Shown: one piece after another, positions 16,547 through 25,800 of the stretch | Layout: the number at the start of each line of letters is the position of its first letter | Position numbering within the stretch: position 1 is the stretch's first letter | Assembly: GCA_016713665.1 (NCBI GenBank) | Contig: JADJOR010000001.1 | Location: 124,001-188,000 of the forward strand | DNA: 64,000 nt | Direction of reading: 5' to 3' | From: Deltaproteobacteria bacterium | Lineage (GTDB): Bacteria; Myxococcota_A; UBA9160; UBA4427 | Translations under genes and position numbers: made by a program | The notes under the pieces: generated by a model | Seen by the model: only the letters and a program-made list of their open reading frames with translations | Database searches by the model: none | What the model was told of the DNA's origin: nothing

Positions 16547-16975
16547 ATGAAGTTCTCCGACATCATGGACATCGCCGCCTCGGGTCTGCGCGCCCAGCGC
16601 ACCCGCATGACGGTCACCGCGAGCAACATCGCGAACGCCCAGACCACGCGCACCCGCGAAGGTGGACCCTATCGCCGGCGCGATCCGGTGTTCGAAGCCG
16701 AGCGGATCGGCAACGGCTTCGCCTCGAACCTCGAGCGCAAGCTGAACTCCGTCGACGTCGCGCGCATCGTCACCGACGACCGCGATCCGATCACGCGCTA
16801 CCTGCCCGACCACCCGGACGCGAACGAGCAGGGCTACGTCGCGTTCCCGAACGTCAATCTCGTCGAGGAGCAGGCGAATCTCGTCGGGGCGAGCCGCGGC
16901 TACCAGGCGAACCTGCTCGTGATGCAGAAGCTCCGGGCGATGACCGAGGCGCTGCTGCGCGTCGGCCAGCAATAG
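16547..16975 (+). CDS. flgC: Flagellar basal-body rod protein FlgC
   Basis: 142-residue rod protein. It has DIAASGLRAQRTRMTVTASN followed by IANAQTTRTREGGPYRRR at the N-terminus, GYVAFPNVNLVEEQANLVGA in the middle and the conserved C-terminal SRGYQANLLVMQKLRAM segment. It forms the proximal rod with FlgB and FliE. ATG 16547 is preceded by CGGGAGACG. It lies 17 nt after flgB. Confidence 0.95.
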   Translation: MKFSDIMDIAASGLRAQRTRMTVTASNIANAQTTRTREGGPYRRRDPVFEAERIGNGFASNLERKLNSVDVARIVTDDRDPITRYLPDHPDANEQGYVAFPNVNLVEEQANLVGASRGYQANLLVMQKLRAMTEALLRVGQQ

Positions 16976-16999
16976 CAGCGATAGCGAGGACGATGAGCC

Positions 17000-17305
17000 A
17001 TGGACCAGGTCCTGATCGATCGATTGCGCGAGGTCGGCTCCGCCGGAAGGGCGACGGCCCTGACGGGCGAGCCGACCCGCGAGTCCGGGGGGACGAGCTT
17101 CTCCGAGATCATCGGGGGGCTCGTCGCCGAGACGAACCAGAAGCAGGTCCAGGCCGAGTCCGCCGCGGCGGGGCTCGCCCGGGGCGAGGTCGACATGATG
17201 GACGCCGTCGTCTCGCTGAACGAGGCGGACCTCTCGCTCCGCATGATCATGCAGATCCGCGACCGCGCCCTCGAGGCGTATCAATCCATCCTGCAGTCGA
17301 TCTGA
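17000..17305 (+). CDS. fliE: Flagellar hook-basal body complex protein FliE
   Basis: 101-residue FliE, which joins the MS ring to the rod. The C-terminal family block GEVDMMDAVVSLNEADLSLRM and the final RDRALEAYQSILQSI helix (usual ending RNKxxxAYxEIMxM) are clear. ATG 17000 sits 24 nt after flgC; fliF follows 8 nt downstream. Confidence 0.95.
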   Translation: MDQVLIDRLREVGSAGRATALTGEPTRESGGTSFSEIIGGLVAETNQKQVQAESAAAGLARGEVDMMDAVVSLNEADLSLRMIMQIRDRALEAYQSILQSI

Positions 17306-17313
17306 GGTGAGTC

Positions 17314-18759
17314 TTGGCGGAGCGGTTCCAGAACCTCCTGAAGCAGTTCTCGATGCTGACGCCCGTGCGGCAGGCGACGCTCGTCGCCACGGCGGTGGGC
17401 TCGCTCGCCTTCTTCTACTGGATCGCGACCGCGTCGGGGACGACCGAGTACCGGATCCTCTACCGCGGCCTCGAGGACGCCGAGGCGGCCCAGGTCGTCG
17501 AGGTGCTGACGGCCGAGCGCATCGAATACCAGATCGCCGAAGGCGGGACCGCGATCCAGGTTCCCGTCAACCGCATCCACGAGGCCCGCATGCGGGTCGC
17601 GTCGCGGGGACTCCCGAGCGGGGACTCGCCGGGCTTCGAGATCTTCGATCAGGGCACCTTCGGCGTCACCGATTTCGTCCAGAAGGTCAACTACCACCGC
17701 GCGCTCCAGGGCGAGCTCGCGCGCTCGATCGAGCAGGTCGAGGGCGTCGAGAAGGTCCGCGTCCAGCTCGCGCTCCCCGAGCGCAAGGCGCTGTTGCGCA
17801 AGGACGAGCGCAAGGCGACCGCCTCGGTCGTGCTCCGGCTGCGCGGTGGCTACGACCTCGAAGCCGGCCAGATCCGGGGCATCGTCCACCTCGTCGCCTC
17901 GAGCGTCGAGGGGCTCGATCCCTCCCAGGTCACCCTCGTCGACAATCTCGGCCGCCTGCTCGCGCCCCAGTCCGACCTCGATCCGGCCGGCGGCGGCGCA
18001 CCGTCGATGCTCGGCCGCGCCCGCTCTCTCGAGCGCGATCTCGAAGATCAGGTCGAGTCGATCCTCGAGCGCACCGTCGGCCTCGGCCGCGTCGTCGCCA
18101 AGGTCAACGCCCAGGTCGACTGGACCCAGACCGAGAAGACCGAGGAGGTCTTCGACCCGAACTCGCAGATCGAGCGCAGCACCCAGCGCGAGACCGAGAG
18201 CTCGAGCGACTCGACCAAGGAGGGCGGCGTCGTCGGGATCGTCGCGAACTCGCCCGAGGCAGCTCCGCCGGCCTCGTCGACCGGGACCGACTCGAACTCG
18301 TCGCGGACCTCGGAGACCGTCAACTACGAGCTCAGCAAGACGGTGAGCCACCACGTGCTGCCGACGGGCAAGATCGAACGCCTCTCGGTCGCGGTCCTGA
18401 TCGACGGCAAGCCGATCGCGGCGGGGGGCGACGGCGCGCCGGCGGACGCGGAAGGCGGCGAGGTCGCACCGGCCTTCACGCCCTGGAGCAGCGACGAGAT
18501 CGCCGAGTTCGAGCAGCTCGCGAAGCGCGCCGTGGGCTTCTCCCTCGAGCGGGGCGACGAGATCAGCGTGATCAATGCGCCGTTCCAGGCCCTCGATGCC
18601 GAGTTCGACGAGCCGAGCCCGCTCACGCCCGACGTGGTCGCGATCCTGATGACGTTGATGCAGGGCATCGTCTTCCTGATCGGGCTCTTCCTCTTTCGCG
18701 GCTCTTCGTCCGTCCCCTCGCGGCGGCGGTCGGTGGCAACGACTCGACGGCGGCGGTGA
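17314..18759 (+). CDS. fliF: Flagellar MS-ring protein FliF, main part (3' frameshift)
   Basis: As read, 481 residues. FliF forms the MS ring in the inner membrane. The first membrane helix is about residues 19-40 (ATLVATAVGSLAFFYWIA). The ring-building motifs follow: GLPSGDSPGFEIFD, ALQGELARSIEQVEGVEKVR and the SVEGLDPSQVTLVDNLGRLL segment. The second membrane helix is about 447-466 (AILMTLMQGIVFLIGLFLF). Immediately after it, at the T run 18694-18696, the frame shifts: the as-read tail (RGSSSVPSRRRS) is not FliF-like, while the cytoplasmic FliG-binding tail continues in another frame. TTG 17314 is the start, with GAGGTG 5 nt upstream. Confidence 0.92.
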   Translation: MAERFQNLLKQFSMLTPVRQATLVATAVGSLAFFYWIATASGTTEYRILYRGLEDAEAAQVVEVLTAERIEYQIAEGGTAIQVPVNRIHEARMRVASRGLPSGDSPGFEIFDQGTFGVTDFVQKVNYHRALQGELARSIEQVEGVEKVRVQLALPERKALLRKDERKATASVVLRLRGGYDLEAGQIRGIVHLVASSVEGLDPSQVTLVDNLGRLLAPQSDLDPAGGGAPSMLGRARSLERDLEDQVESILERTVGLGRVVAKVNAQVDWTQTEKTEEVFDPNSQIERSTQRETESSSDSTKEGGVVGIVANSPEAAPPASSTGTDSNSSRTSETVNYELSKTVSHHVLPTGKIERLSVAVLIDGKPIAAGGDGAPADAEGGEVAPAFTPWSSDEIAEFEQLAKRAVGFSLERGDEISVINAPFQALDAEFDEPSPLTPDVVAILMTLMQGIVFLIGLFLFRGSSSVPSRRRSVATTRRRR

Positions 18760-19124
18760 AGGACCTGCGCAAGGAGGTCCTGACGAAGCTCGCGACGGTG
18801 CAGGCGGAGCTGACCGGAGGCGTCGTCTCGCCCGAGCTCGCGGCGGCCGTCGCCGAGGCGGCGGAAGAGGCGGCCGCACCGGCGACCGCAGCCGGCGCCG
18901 GCCGTGCCGCCGGGGCCACCGCGCGAGCGGGCGGCGGCGACGAAAGCGGGCGCGGAGCCCAGTCGATCGCGGGCGGACGCAGCGGCGCCGGCGAATTCGA
19001 GATCCCGGGTCTGATGGATCCGAACGGCACGATTCCCCTGCCTGCGCAGGTCGACCGCCTGGCCCAGCTGCGACCGGAGGACTCCGTCCGAACGATCCGC
19101 GGCTGGATGTCGAGCGGGAGCTAG
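18697..19124 (+). pseudogene. fliF: fliF C-terminal cytoplasmic tail, out of frame
   Basis: In the frame of stop 19122-19124 the sequence reads RLFVRPLAAAVGGNDS, then helices KDLRKEVLTKLATVQAELTG, an Ala/Gly-rich linker and a final RLAQLRPEDSVRTIRGWMSS. This is the FliF tail pattern, in which the last helix (normally ...PexvAxviRxWL) binds FliG. One base added in the T run at 18694-18696 would join it to the upstream part. fliG begins 4 nt after its stop. Probably one intact gene in the organism. Confidence 0.8.
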
Positions 19125-19127
19125 TCG

Positions 19128-20147
19128 TTGCCCCAGAAGCATCTGCAATACGAGCTGCTCAACGGCACCGAGAAGGCGGCCATCCTGATGATGAGCCTGC
19201 CCCCGGCGCGGGTTCGCGAGCTGATGGCCCGCCTCGACGACACCGAGGCCGAGCGGATCCTCGTCTGCATCTCGCGCTTCGAGGTGATCCCGGCGACGGT
19301 GCTCGAGCGGGTGATGCGCGACTTCCAGGAGGCGATCGGGAAGCACGAGATCTCCGTGCAGGGCGGGCGTGAGCAGGCCTTCTCGATCATCTCGAAGGCG
19401 GTCGACTCGGACCGCGCCCTGCGTTTGAAGGAGAAGCTCGGCCGCGACGAGAAGCGCATCGACTGGTCGCTGCGCGAGTACAGCCCCGACTTCATCGCGA
19501 ACCAGCTCGCCCTCGAGCATCCCCAGACCGTCGCGCTCGTGCTGGCCCAATTCCCCTCCGAGCGCGGCGCCGTCGTCGTCGGGCATCTCAACGAGGAGGT
19601 CCGGCCCGAGGTCATGCTGCGGGTCGCGAACCTCCAGACCGTCGCGAGCGACGTGATCTACGAGCTCGAGGACGAGGTCTCCATGATGTTCAGCCGCCAG
19701 GTCGGCGCCCCGACGCCGGTCGGGGGCACCGACGTCGCGGCGAAGCTGCTCAACGGCGTCTCCAAGACCGAGGGCCAGGAGATCCTCGAGCGGATGGACT
19801 CCCGCGATCCCGAGATCGCCGCCGACATCCGCAAGAAGATGCTGACCTTCAACGATCTCGAGACGATCGACAAGCGCGGCTTCCAGGCGCTGTTGCGGGA
19901 GATCCCGACCGAGGATCTGGTCGTCGCGCTGAAGACCGCGAGCGACGCGATGAAGGAGAAGGTCTTCTCGAACGTCTCGTCCCGGGCCGCCGACCAGATC
20001 CGCGAGGAGTCGGACCTGCTGCCGCCGATGCGGCTCTCGGAGATCGAGAACGTCCAGCGCCAGATCGTCGACGTCGCACGGCGGCTCGAGGAAGAGGGCG
20101 TGCTCTCGATCGAGACGGGTGGAGGCGGCGACGATGTCCTCGTTTAA
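19128..20147 (+). CDS. fliG: Flagellar motor switch protein FliG
   Basis: 339-residue C-ring rotor protein binding FliF, FliM and the stator. Visible: GTEKAAILMMSLPP (N domain), the EHPQTVALVLAQFPSERGA signature (residues about 128-146) and the C-terminal torque domain with charged helix LREIPTEDLVVALKTASD and MKEKVFSNVSSRAADQI. TTG 19128 is the start, 3 nt after the fliF stop; fliH overlaps its 3' end. Full family length. Confidence 0.97.
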   Translation: MPQKHLQYELLNGTEKAAILMMSLPPARVRELMARLDDTEAERILVCISRFEVIPATVLERVMRDFQEAIGKHEISVQGGREQAFSIISKAVDSDRALRLKEKLGRDEKRIDWSLREYSPDFIANQLALEHPQTVALVLAQFPSERGAVVVGHLNEEVRPEVMLRVANLQTVASDVIYELEDEVSMMFSRQVGAPTPVGGTDVAAKLLNGVSKTEGQEILERMDSRDPEIAADIRKKMLTFNDLETIDKRGFQALLREIPTEDLVVALKTASDAMKEKVFSNVSSRAADQIREESDLLPPMRLSEIENVQRQIVDVARRLEEEGVLSIETGGGGDDVLV

Positions 20148-20823
20148 GCCCGATCCCTTCTATACCGACCAGGCCTTCCGTCCCGTGCTCTTCGGGACGA
20201 GCGCCGTCGCGGCGTTCACGCCGGGGGACGAGGGGCCGCGCGGTCGCCGAGCAGCAGCGGACGAAGTCGAGCCCCCGGCGCCCGCCTGCACCGATGCCGA
20301 GCACGCAGAGCTCGAGGCCGTCGCCTTCGAGAAGGGGCGCGCGAGCGCCGCGGCGGACTGGGCGCGCTGTGAGCAGGCGTGCGCGGTCCTCGAAGCGGCG
20401 GCGACGGAGATGGCGCGGGTCTCCCGGAGCATGCTGCAGGCGAATCGGGAGCAGATGCTCGCGCTCGCGGCGGAGATCGCGCGCGCCTGGATCGGCGAAG
20501 AGCTCCGGCTCGAGCCCGCGCGATTCGCGGGACCCCTCGAACGCGCTCTCGCCGAGTGCGTCGACGGCGCAGACTCGACGCTGCGCCTGCATCCGAGCGT
20601 GCTCGCGGCTCTCGAGACGAGCCTGCCGGATCAGCTCGCGCGCTGGTCGGAGTCGCTCGCGCTCGTGCTCGTCGCGGATCCGGCCGTCGCGCCGGACGCC
20701 TTCCGGATCGAGAGCGGACCGCGGACCCTCGAGTCGGATCTCGAGGGGCTCGTGGCGCGGGTGCGCGAGGCCGTGCGGGAGGCCTTCGAGTCGGTGGGCG
20801 GGGAGGAGGACGCATGTCGATGA
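20134..20823 (+). CDS. fliH: Flagellar export ATPase regulator FliH
   Basis: 229-residue FliH-type stator of the FliI ATPase. A Pro-rich N-terminus is followed by a central coiled coil (AVAFEKGRASAAADWARCEQ, AATEMARVSRSMLQ) and a C-terminal region (ALAAEIARAWIGEELRLEP; LRLHPSVLAALE) matching the FliH/HrpE family. ATG 20134 has GGAGGCGG upstream and lies inside the 3' end of fliG; the upstream ATG/GTG extension is rejected. It overlaps fliI by 10 nt. Confidence 0.88.
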   Translation: MSSFKPDPFYTDQAFRPVLFGTSAVAAFTPGDEGPRGRRAAADEVEPPAPACTDAEHAELEAVAFEKGRASAAADWARCEQACAVLEAAATEMARVSRSMLQANREQMLALAAEIARAWIGEELRLEPARFAGPLERALAECVDGADSTLRLHPSVLAALETSLPDQLARWSESLALVLVADPAVAPDAFRIESGPRTLESDLEGLVARVREAVREAFESVGGEEDACR

Positions 20824-22154
20824 GCGCCCTCGATCCGCAGTTCTTCGGGGCCGTGGGCCGCAGGCTTCCCGCGCTCGAGCGCTTCGCCGTGTCGGGGCGC
20901 GTGCGGTCGGTCGTCGGGTTGCTGGTCGAGGTCGAAGGCATCCGCCCGGCCCTCGGCGCGTTCTGCTCGATCGAGACGGGGCGCGGGGAGGCGCGGCTCG
21001 AGGGCGAGATCGTCGGGCTGCGCGAGGGCGTCTCGCTCGTGATGCCGTTCGGGGATCTGCGCGGGATCCGCGTCGGGGCCGCCGTCCGGATCGAGGCCGG
21101 CGTCGATCGCGTGCCGACGGGCGCGGGCTGCCTCGGGCGCGTGCTCGACGCCCTCGGACGCCCGATCGACGGCAAGGGCCCGCTGGTCGACGTCGCCTAT
21201 CGCCCGATCGATTCGGTGCCCGTCGGCACCGTGACCCGCGCCCGCATCGCCGAGCCCCTCGACCTCGGCCTGCGCGCGCTGAACGTCTTCGCGACCGTCG
21301 GTCGCGGCATGCGCATCGGGATCTTCGCGGGCTCCGGCGTCGGCAAGTCGACGCTCCTCGGCCAGCTCGCGAGCCATGCCGACGTCGACGTCTCGGTGAT
21401 CGGGCTGATCGGCGAGCGGCGGCGCGAGGTGCGCGAGTTCATCGAACGCGATCTCGGCGACGCGCTCGCCCGCTCGGTCGTGGTCGTGTCGACCAGCGAC
21501 GAGCCGGCGACGCTGCGGACCCGTGGCGCGCGGGTCGCGACGGCGATCGCCGAGGGCTTCCGCGACGCGGGTCGCGACGTCCTGCTCATGATGGATTCCC
21601 TGACCCGCTTCTGCACCGCCCAGCGCGAGATCGGTCTCGCCACCGGCGAGCCGCCGACGACCCGCGGCTACACGCCCTCGGTCTGGAATCAGCTCCCGAA
21701 GCTCGTCGAGCGCGCCGGGACGACCGAGCGCGCCGGCAGCATCACGGGTCTCTACACGATCCTCGTCGAGGGTGACGACATGAACGAGCCCGTCGCCGAC
21801 GCCGCCCGCTCGCTGCTCGACGGGCACGTCGAGCTCTCGCGCCGGATCGCCGAGCGCGGACGCTTCCCGGCGGTCGACGTGCTCTCGAGCGTTTCGCGGG
21901 TGATGCCCGACGTGACCTCGGCCGAGCACCAGGCCCTTGCGCGCGAGGCACGCCAGGCCCTCGCGACCTATCGCGATGCCGAGGATCTGATCTCGGTCGG
22001 GGCCTATGCCGAAGGTTCGGATCCGGCGATCGATCGCGCCCGGCGACTGCAGCCCGCGCTGCAGGCCTTCCTCAATCAGCCCCGCGGCGAGGTTACGAGC
22101 CTCGCCGATTCGGTGGCGAAGCTGCGCAGCGTGTTGCGAGGAGGCAAGGCATGA
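20814..22154 (+). CDS. fliI: Flagellum-specific ATPase FliI
   Basis: 446-residue F1-beta-like ATPase energising flagellar protein export. Walker A is GSGVGKST (residues 173-180), the GERRREVREFIE motif follows, Walker B is DVLLMMDSLTRF and the tail has LQPALQAFLNQP. ATG 20814 (MSMSALD) follows GGGGAGGAGG and lies inside fliH. It overlaps the following fliJ/motE by an ATGA. All catalytic motifs are intact. Confidence 0.97.
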   Translation: MSMSALDPQFFGAVGRRLPALERFAVSGRVRSVVGLLVEVEGIRPALGAFCSIETGRGEARLEGEIVGLREGVSLVMPFGDLRGIRVGAAVRIEAGVDRVPTGAGCLGRVLDALGRPIDGKGPLVDVAYRPIDSVPVGTVTRARIAEPLDLGLRALNVFATVGRGMRIGIFAGSGVGKSTLLGQLASHADVDVSVIGLIGERRREVREFIERDLGDALARSVVVVSTSDEPATLRTRGARVATAIAEGFRDAGRDVLLMMDSLTRFCTAQREIGLATGEPPTTRGYTPSVWNQLPKLVERAGTTERAGSITGLYTILVEGDDMNEPVADAARSLLDGHVELSRRIAERGRFPAVDVLSSVSRVMPDVTSAEHQALAREARQALATYRDAEDLISVGAYAEGSDPAIDRARRLQPALQAFLNQPRGEVTSLADSVAKLRSVLRGGKA

Positions 22155-23197
22155 AGCGATTCGTCTTCCGACTCGAACGGGTGCTCGGAATCCGCCGCTT
22201 CGAGCTCGAACGCGCGCGCCACGACCTCGCGCTGGTCGAGGCCGAGGCCGGACGGCTCGCCGCCGTGGCCGTCGACGCCGAGCGCCGCTGGCTCGAAGGT
22301 CAGCGCCGGCTCGAGGAGGAGACCGTCACGGGCGCAGACGGGGCCGCTCTGGCGCTCCGGGCGCGCGCCGTCCGCGCGGGTCGGGCGAAGTGGATGTACG
22401 CGCGCATGGCCGTCGAGGCCTTCGAGCCGAAGCGCGTTCGGGCCCGGGAGCTCGTCCGCCGGTGTCGCGCCCGGGTCGAGAGCCTCGAGAAGCTCCACGA
22501 TCGCAGAGCCGACCTTCATCGAAGACAGGCCCTCGCGGCCGAGCAGTCGGAGCTCGAAGAGCTCTCGATCGCGCGCTTCGCACGGTCGAGCCTGCTCGTC
22601 GGGCTGGTCTGCCTGCTGTTCTCGGCACCGTTCGTCGCCCGCGCCGAGTCGGCGAAGGCGTCGGCGGTCGAAGCGGCCGGAGCCGCGGAGGGCTCCGCCC
22701 GGTCGAAGGGCGAATCGGACGCGGCGCTTCCGGATGCGACGGCCGCGCTCCTCTCGGGTCCCGGCTTCTCGAAGGGCGTCGATCTGATCCTCTCCGAGGT
22801 GCGGGCGCGGGAGGTCGAGATCGCGCGGCGGGAGCTCGAGCTCGGCGAACGCGAGGCCGCCGTGAAGGAGCTCGAGGCGATGGTCGCCGAGCGCGCGGGG
22901 GAGCTCGAGAAGATCCGGGGCGAGGTCGAGGCGCGCATCCTCGCCTGGACCCGGCAGGGGCAGGACCGGATCGAGCAGCTCTCGGGGGTCTATGCGGTGA
23001 TGCCCCCGGCGGAGGCTGCGGACCTGCTCGCGAAGCTCGATCTCGATCTCGCGGTCTCGATCATCCAGAAGATGAAGAAGAAGGTCTCGGCGAGCGTGCT
23101 CGCGGCGATGAAGCCCGAACGGGCGCTGCTCGTGAGCCGTCGGATCCTGCAACCCCTCGATCCGGCGACCGACGCGCCGCCGGCCCGACCCTACTAG
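22151..23197 (+). CDS. FliJ-MotE fusion protein
   Basis: 348-residue single ORF joining two usually separate flagellar proteins. Residues 1-145 are FliJ: KRFVFRLERVLGIRRFELE start, long coiled coil, EQSELEELSIARFAR end; it is the soluble chaperone-escort of FliI. Residues about 147-163 are one hydrophobic segment (LLVGLVCLLFSAPFVA). Residues about 195-340 match MotE (MgtE N-like, periplasmic): coiled coil REVEIARRELELGEREAAV, then GVYAVMPPAEAADLLAKLDL and IIQKMKKKVSASVLAAMKPE. N-in/C-out topology would keep each half in its normal compartment. No stop or start codon appears at the junction. Starts on the ATGA overlap with fliI. Confidence 0.85.
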   Translation: MKRFVFRLERVLGIRRFELERARHDLALVEAEAGRLAAVAVDAERRWLEGQRRLEEETVTGADGAALALRARAVRAGRAKWMYARMAVEAFEPKRVRARELVRRCRARVESLEKLHDRRADLHRRQALAAEQSELEELSIARFARSSLLVGLVCLLFSAPFVARAESAKASAVEAAGAAEGSARSKGESDAALPDATAALLSGPGFSKGVDLILSEVRAREVEIARRELELGEREAAVKELEAMVAERAGELEKIRGEVEARILAWTRQGQDRIEQLSGVYAVMPPAEAADLLAKLDLDLAVSIIQKMKKKVSASVLAAMKPERALLVSRRILQPLDPATDAPPARPY

Positions 23198-23229
23198 TCC
23201 TTCGTCCGTGTGACACAGGAGTGCATTTC

Positions 23230-24939
23230 ATGAACGTCGATCTCGTCCGCGCCCTCGATCCCAGGAATGTCGACCCCGCCCCGGGCGCGCGGGCCGGAAA
23301 ATCCGGCTCGGGATTTCCCGAGCTGATGGACTCGATGTTGGGCGGCGCCGCCGACGAGCGATCGGCGCCCCGACCGCGAGCGGAGCAAGAGCCGCCGCGA
23401 AGCACGCCGACGCGCGAGGCGCGGGCCGAGCGCGAGCCGCGCGCGGATCGCGCGCCGCGGCCGGAGCGGAGCGAGCGGGGGACGCGGGGCGAGGCCCGTG
23501 AAGCGTCGCGGGACGAAGCCGACGAGGCCCCGGAGCGCGCCGTCGAAGCGAAGCCCCGAGCGAGCGCTCCGGCGACGTTGCCGGGCCGGCGTCCGACGGG
23601 CCCGCGCAAGGGCGGGACGGAGAACGTCGAGGCCGGGGCCGAGGCCGCAGCCGAGGCGCAGAGCGCGACCATCGCGGCCGCCTCGGTCGCGACGATCGGG
23701 ATCCCCGAGCTGATCGCTCTGGTGTCGGCGCCCGTCGAAGGCGCCGAGGAAATGCTCGAAGACGGGGCGAGCGAGGAGAGTGCTTCGACGGAGGTCGCTG
23801 CGGGGAGACTCGTCGATGCGCTGGCGGCTGCGTCGGGGGTCGGCGGCGAAGGGGGCGCCGCGGTCGCGGGCGCTGCGGATCCGGCGGCGACGACGGACGC
23901 AGGCTCGGAGGCGCGCGCGCGCAATCCCATCGTCGAGCCGGGGCGCGCGCCGACGGGCGACGCGACGCTCGACGTGGCCCACGACGGTGAGCCGGCTCAG
24001 CAGATCGCAGCCGACCCGGCGACGGAAGGCACGCCGGGCGGAGCGGCCGGCGCGCAAGCGCAGTCCGTCGAGGTCGCGCGCGTGCGACCCGGGGACGTGC
24101 GGGCGGAAGCGCCTCGCCGCGACGCGGAGGGGCCGGTGGCGGATGCCGGTGAACCGGCGGTGCGCCCGGAGCTCTCGGCTCCGCAGACACGCGGCGGCCA
24201 CGAAGGCTTCGCGGACGAGCGACCGCGGGATCCGCAGGCGGGCCTCGCGCCGACGGTCGCGGCGGAGCGCGGTGAGTCTGCGAGCGCGGGCGCAGCAGCG
24301 CCCGCGACGGCGCCCGCGATGGACAGCGCGCAGGCGCCGAACGAGACCCTCGATGCCTCGGGGCGTCCGCAGGACGTGGCGGCCCAGGCCCGCGTCGAGG
24401 GCATGTCGCTCGCGCCGACGACCCGGGCGCCGGAGCCGCTCTCGCCGATGCAGACCGGGCGCCCGATGCCCGCCTCGGCCCCGGACTCGATCGCCGTCCA
24501 GGCGGATTGGCTCGCGAACCGCGGTGGGGGCACCGCCCGGCTCGTGCTGCATCCCCCGGAGCTCGGCGAGATCGCGATCCGCGTGACGGTGCGCAACCAG
24601 TCGGTCGACGTCGTGATGGTGGCGCAGACGGCGCTCGCGCATCAGGTCGCCGAAGACCAGAGCGAACGCCTCTCCCAGGCCTTTGCGAGCCGCGACCTGC
24701 GGCTCGATCAATTCGAGGTGCGGCGCGGGGATCCGAGCGACGCGTCGTCGACGGGGCAGTTCGGCTCGAGCGACGCGGGCGCGCGCGAGCGGGAACGGGC
24801 CGAGCAGGAGGCCCAGATCGATCGCGGCGGCGCGGGCCAGGGCGGACGGCGGCGGGGGGCTGCCGGTCTCGAGGCCGTGGTCGCGCCGCCGCGCATCGCC
24901 TCGAACGGGCGGGCCGCGGGCATCGATCTGCGGATCTGA
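23230..24939 (+). CDS. fliK: Flagellar hook-length control protein FliK
   Basis: 569 residues. The N-terminal ~420 are low-complexity, Ala/Arg/Glu/Pro-rich and probably disordered, as in the FliK ruler. The C-terminal Flg_hook domain is seen at about residues 425-500: GTARLVLHPPELGEIAIRV and ALAHQVAEDQSERLSQAFAS followed by RDLRLDQFEV. It acts as ruler and substrate-specificity switch with FlhB. ATG 23230 has GGAG 8 nt upstream. flgD follows after 51 nt. Confidence 0.9.
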   Translation: MNVDLVRALDPRNVDPAPGARAGKSGSGFPELMDSMLGGAADERSAPRPRAEQEPPRSTPTREARAEREPRADRAPRPERSERGTRGEAREASRDEADEAPERAVEAKPRASAPATLPGRRPTGPRKGGTENVEAGAEAAAEAQSATIAAASVATIGIPELIALVSAPVEGAEEMLEDGASEESASTEVAAGRLVDALAAASGVGGEGGAAVAGAADPAATTDAGSEARARNPIVEPGRAPTGDATLDVAHDGEPAQQIAADPATEGTPGGAAGAQAQSVEVARVRPGDVRAEAPRRDAEGPVADAGEPAVRPELSAPQTRGGHEGFADERPRDPQAGLAPTVAAERGESASAGAAAPATAPAMDSAQAPNETLDASGRPQDVAAQARVEGMSLAPTTRAPEPLSPMQTGRPMPASAPDSIAVQADWLANRGGGTARLVLHPPELGEIAIRVTVRNQSVDVVMVAQTALAHQVAEDQSERLSQAFASRDLRLDQFEVRRGDPSDASSTGQFGSSDAGARERERAEQEAQIDRGGAGQGGRRRGAAGLEAVVAPPRIASNGRAAGIDLRI

Positions 24940-24990
24940 ACGACATCACGGAGCGCGCCGGAAGCCGGCCCGCCCGATGGGGAGAGCAGC

Positions 24991-25767
24991 ATGAACGTTC
25001 TCGAGGGAAACGGCATCGACGCGGTCATCCAGGCCGCGGAGAAGAAGAAGAGCGAGCAGGACGCGGTCGGACAGAACCAGTTCCTCGAGATGCTGGTCGC
25101 CCAGCTCGAGAACCAGGATCCGCTCAATCCCCAGGACTCGGCGGACTTCGCCGCACAGCTCGCCCAGTTCTCGACCGTCGAGCAGCTGATCGCGATGCGC
25201 ACCGGCGTCGACGATCTCGTGAAGGCCTTCAAGGAGCAGGCGTCGGGCGGCACGACCGCCTCGCGCCTCGATCCGGCGAGCCTCATCGGCCGCGAGGTCA
25301 CCGTCTTCGGCAGCCAGATCGAGGTCGGTGCGGATCGCGCCCCGATCGAGCTGCCGCTGCGCATCCGGGACACCGCACTCAAGGCGGACGTGAAGATCAC
25401 GGACGCCGCAGGCACGGTCGTCTACAAGGGCTCGGTCCTGCCCGTCGACGACAAGGGCCAGGCGCTCCCGATGAAGCCCGGCGACCACACGTTCCGCCTC
25501 GACCCGATCACCAACAAAATGCCCGCCGGCGTCTACAAGGTCGAGTTCGAGGCGACCGGCGCCGGGGAGAAGCCCGTCACCATCCTGCCCATGGTCACGG
25601 GCCTGGTCAGCGGTGCGGTCGTCGCGGGCGATCCCGCGGTGCGCATCGGGAACCGGCTCTTCAGCTTGTCCGACATCCTCGAGATCCGGGTCGCCTCGCA
25701 GGCGCAGGCGCAGGCGGCCGGGACGGGCGGCTCGAGCGGCTCGAGTGCGGCAGCGAGTGGCCTCTAG
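24991..25767 (+). CDS. flgD: Flagellar hook assembly scaffold FlgD
   Basis: 258-residue hook cap scaffold. Signature N-terminal block: NQFLEMLVAQLENQDPLNPQ, SADFAAQLAQFSTVEQL. Residues about 90-220 contain SLIGREVTVFG and the FlgD Ig/Tudor-like strands (LRIRDTALKADVKITDAAG, GVYKVEFEATG). The tail is Ser/Gly/Ala-rich. ATG 24991 follows GGGGAGAGCAGC. Confidence 0.96.
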   Translation: MNVLEGNGIDAVIQAAEKKKSEQDAVGQNQFLEMLVAQLENQDPLNPQDSADFAAQLAQFSTVEQLIAMRTGVDDLVKAFKEQASGGTTASRLDPASLIGREVTVFGSQIEVGADRAPIELPLRIRDTALKADVKITDAAGTVVYKGSVLPVDDKGQALPMKPGDHTFRLDPITNKMPAGVYKVEFEATGAGEKPVTILPMVTGLVSGAVVAGDPAVRIGNRLFSLSDILEIRVASQAQAQAAGTGGSSGSSAAASGL

Positions 25768-25800
25768 GCATGGAACGCCGGTCGCTCGGGGAGCCTTGAG

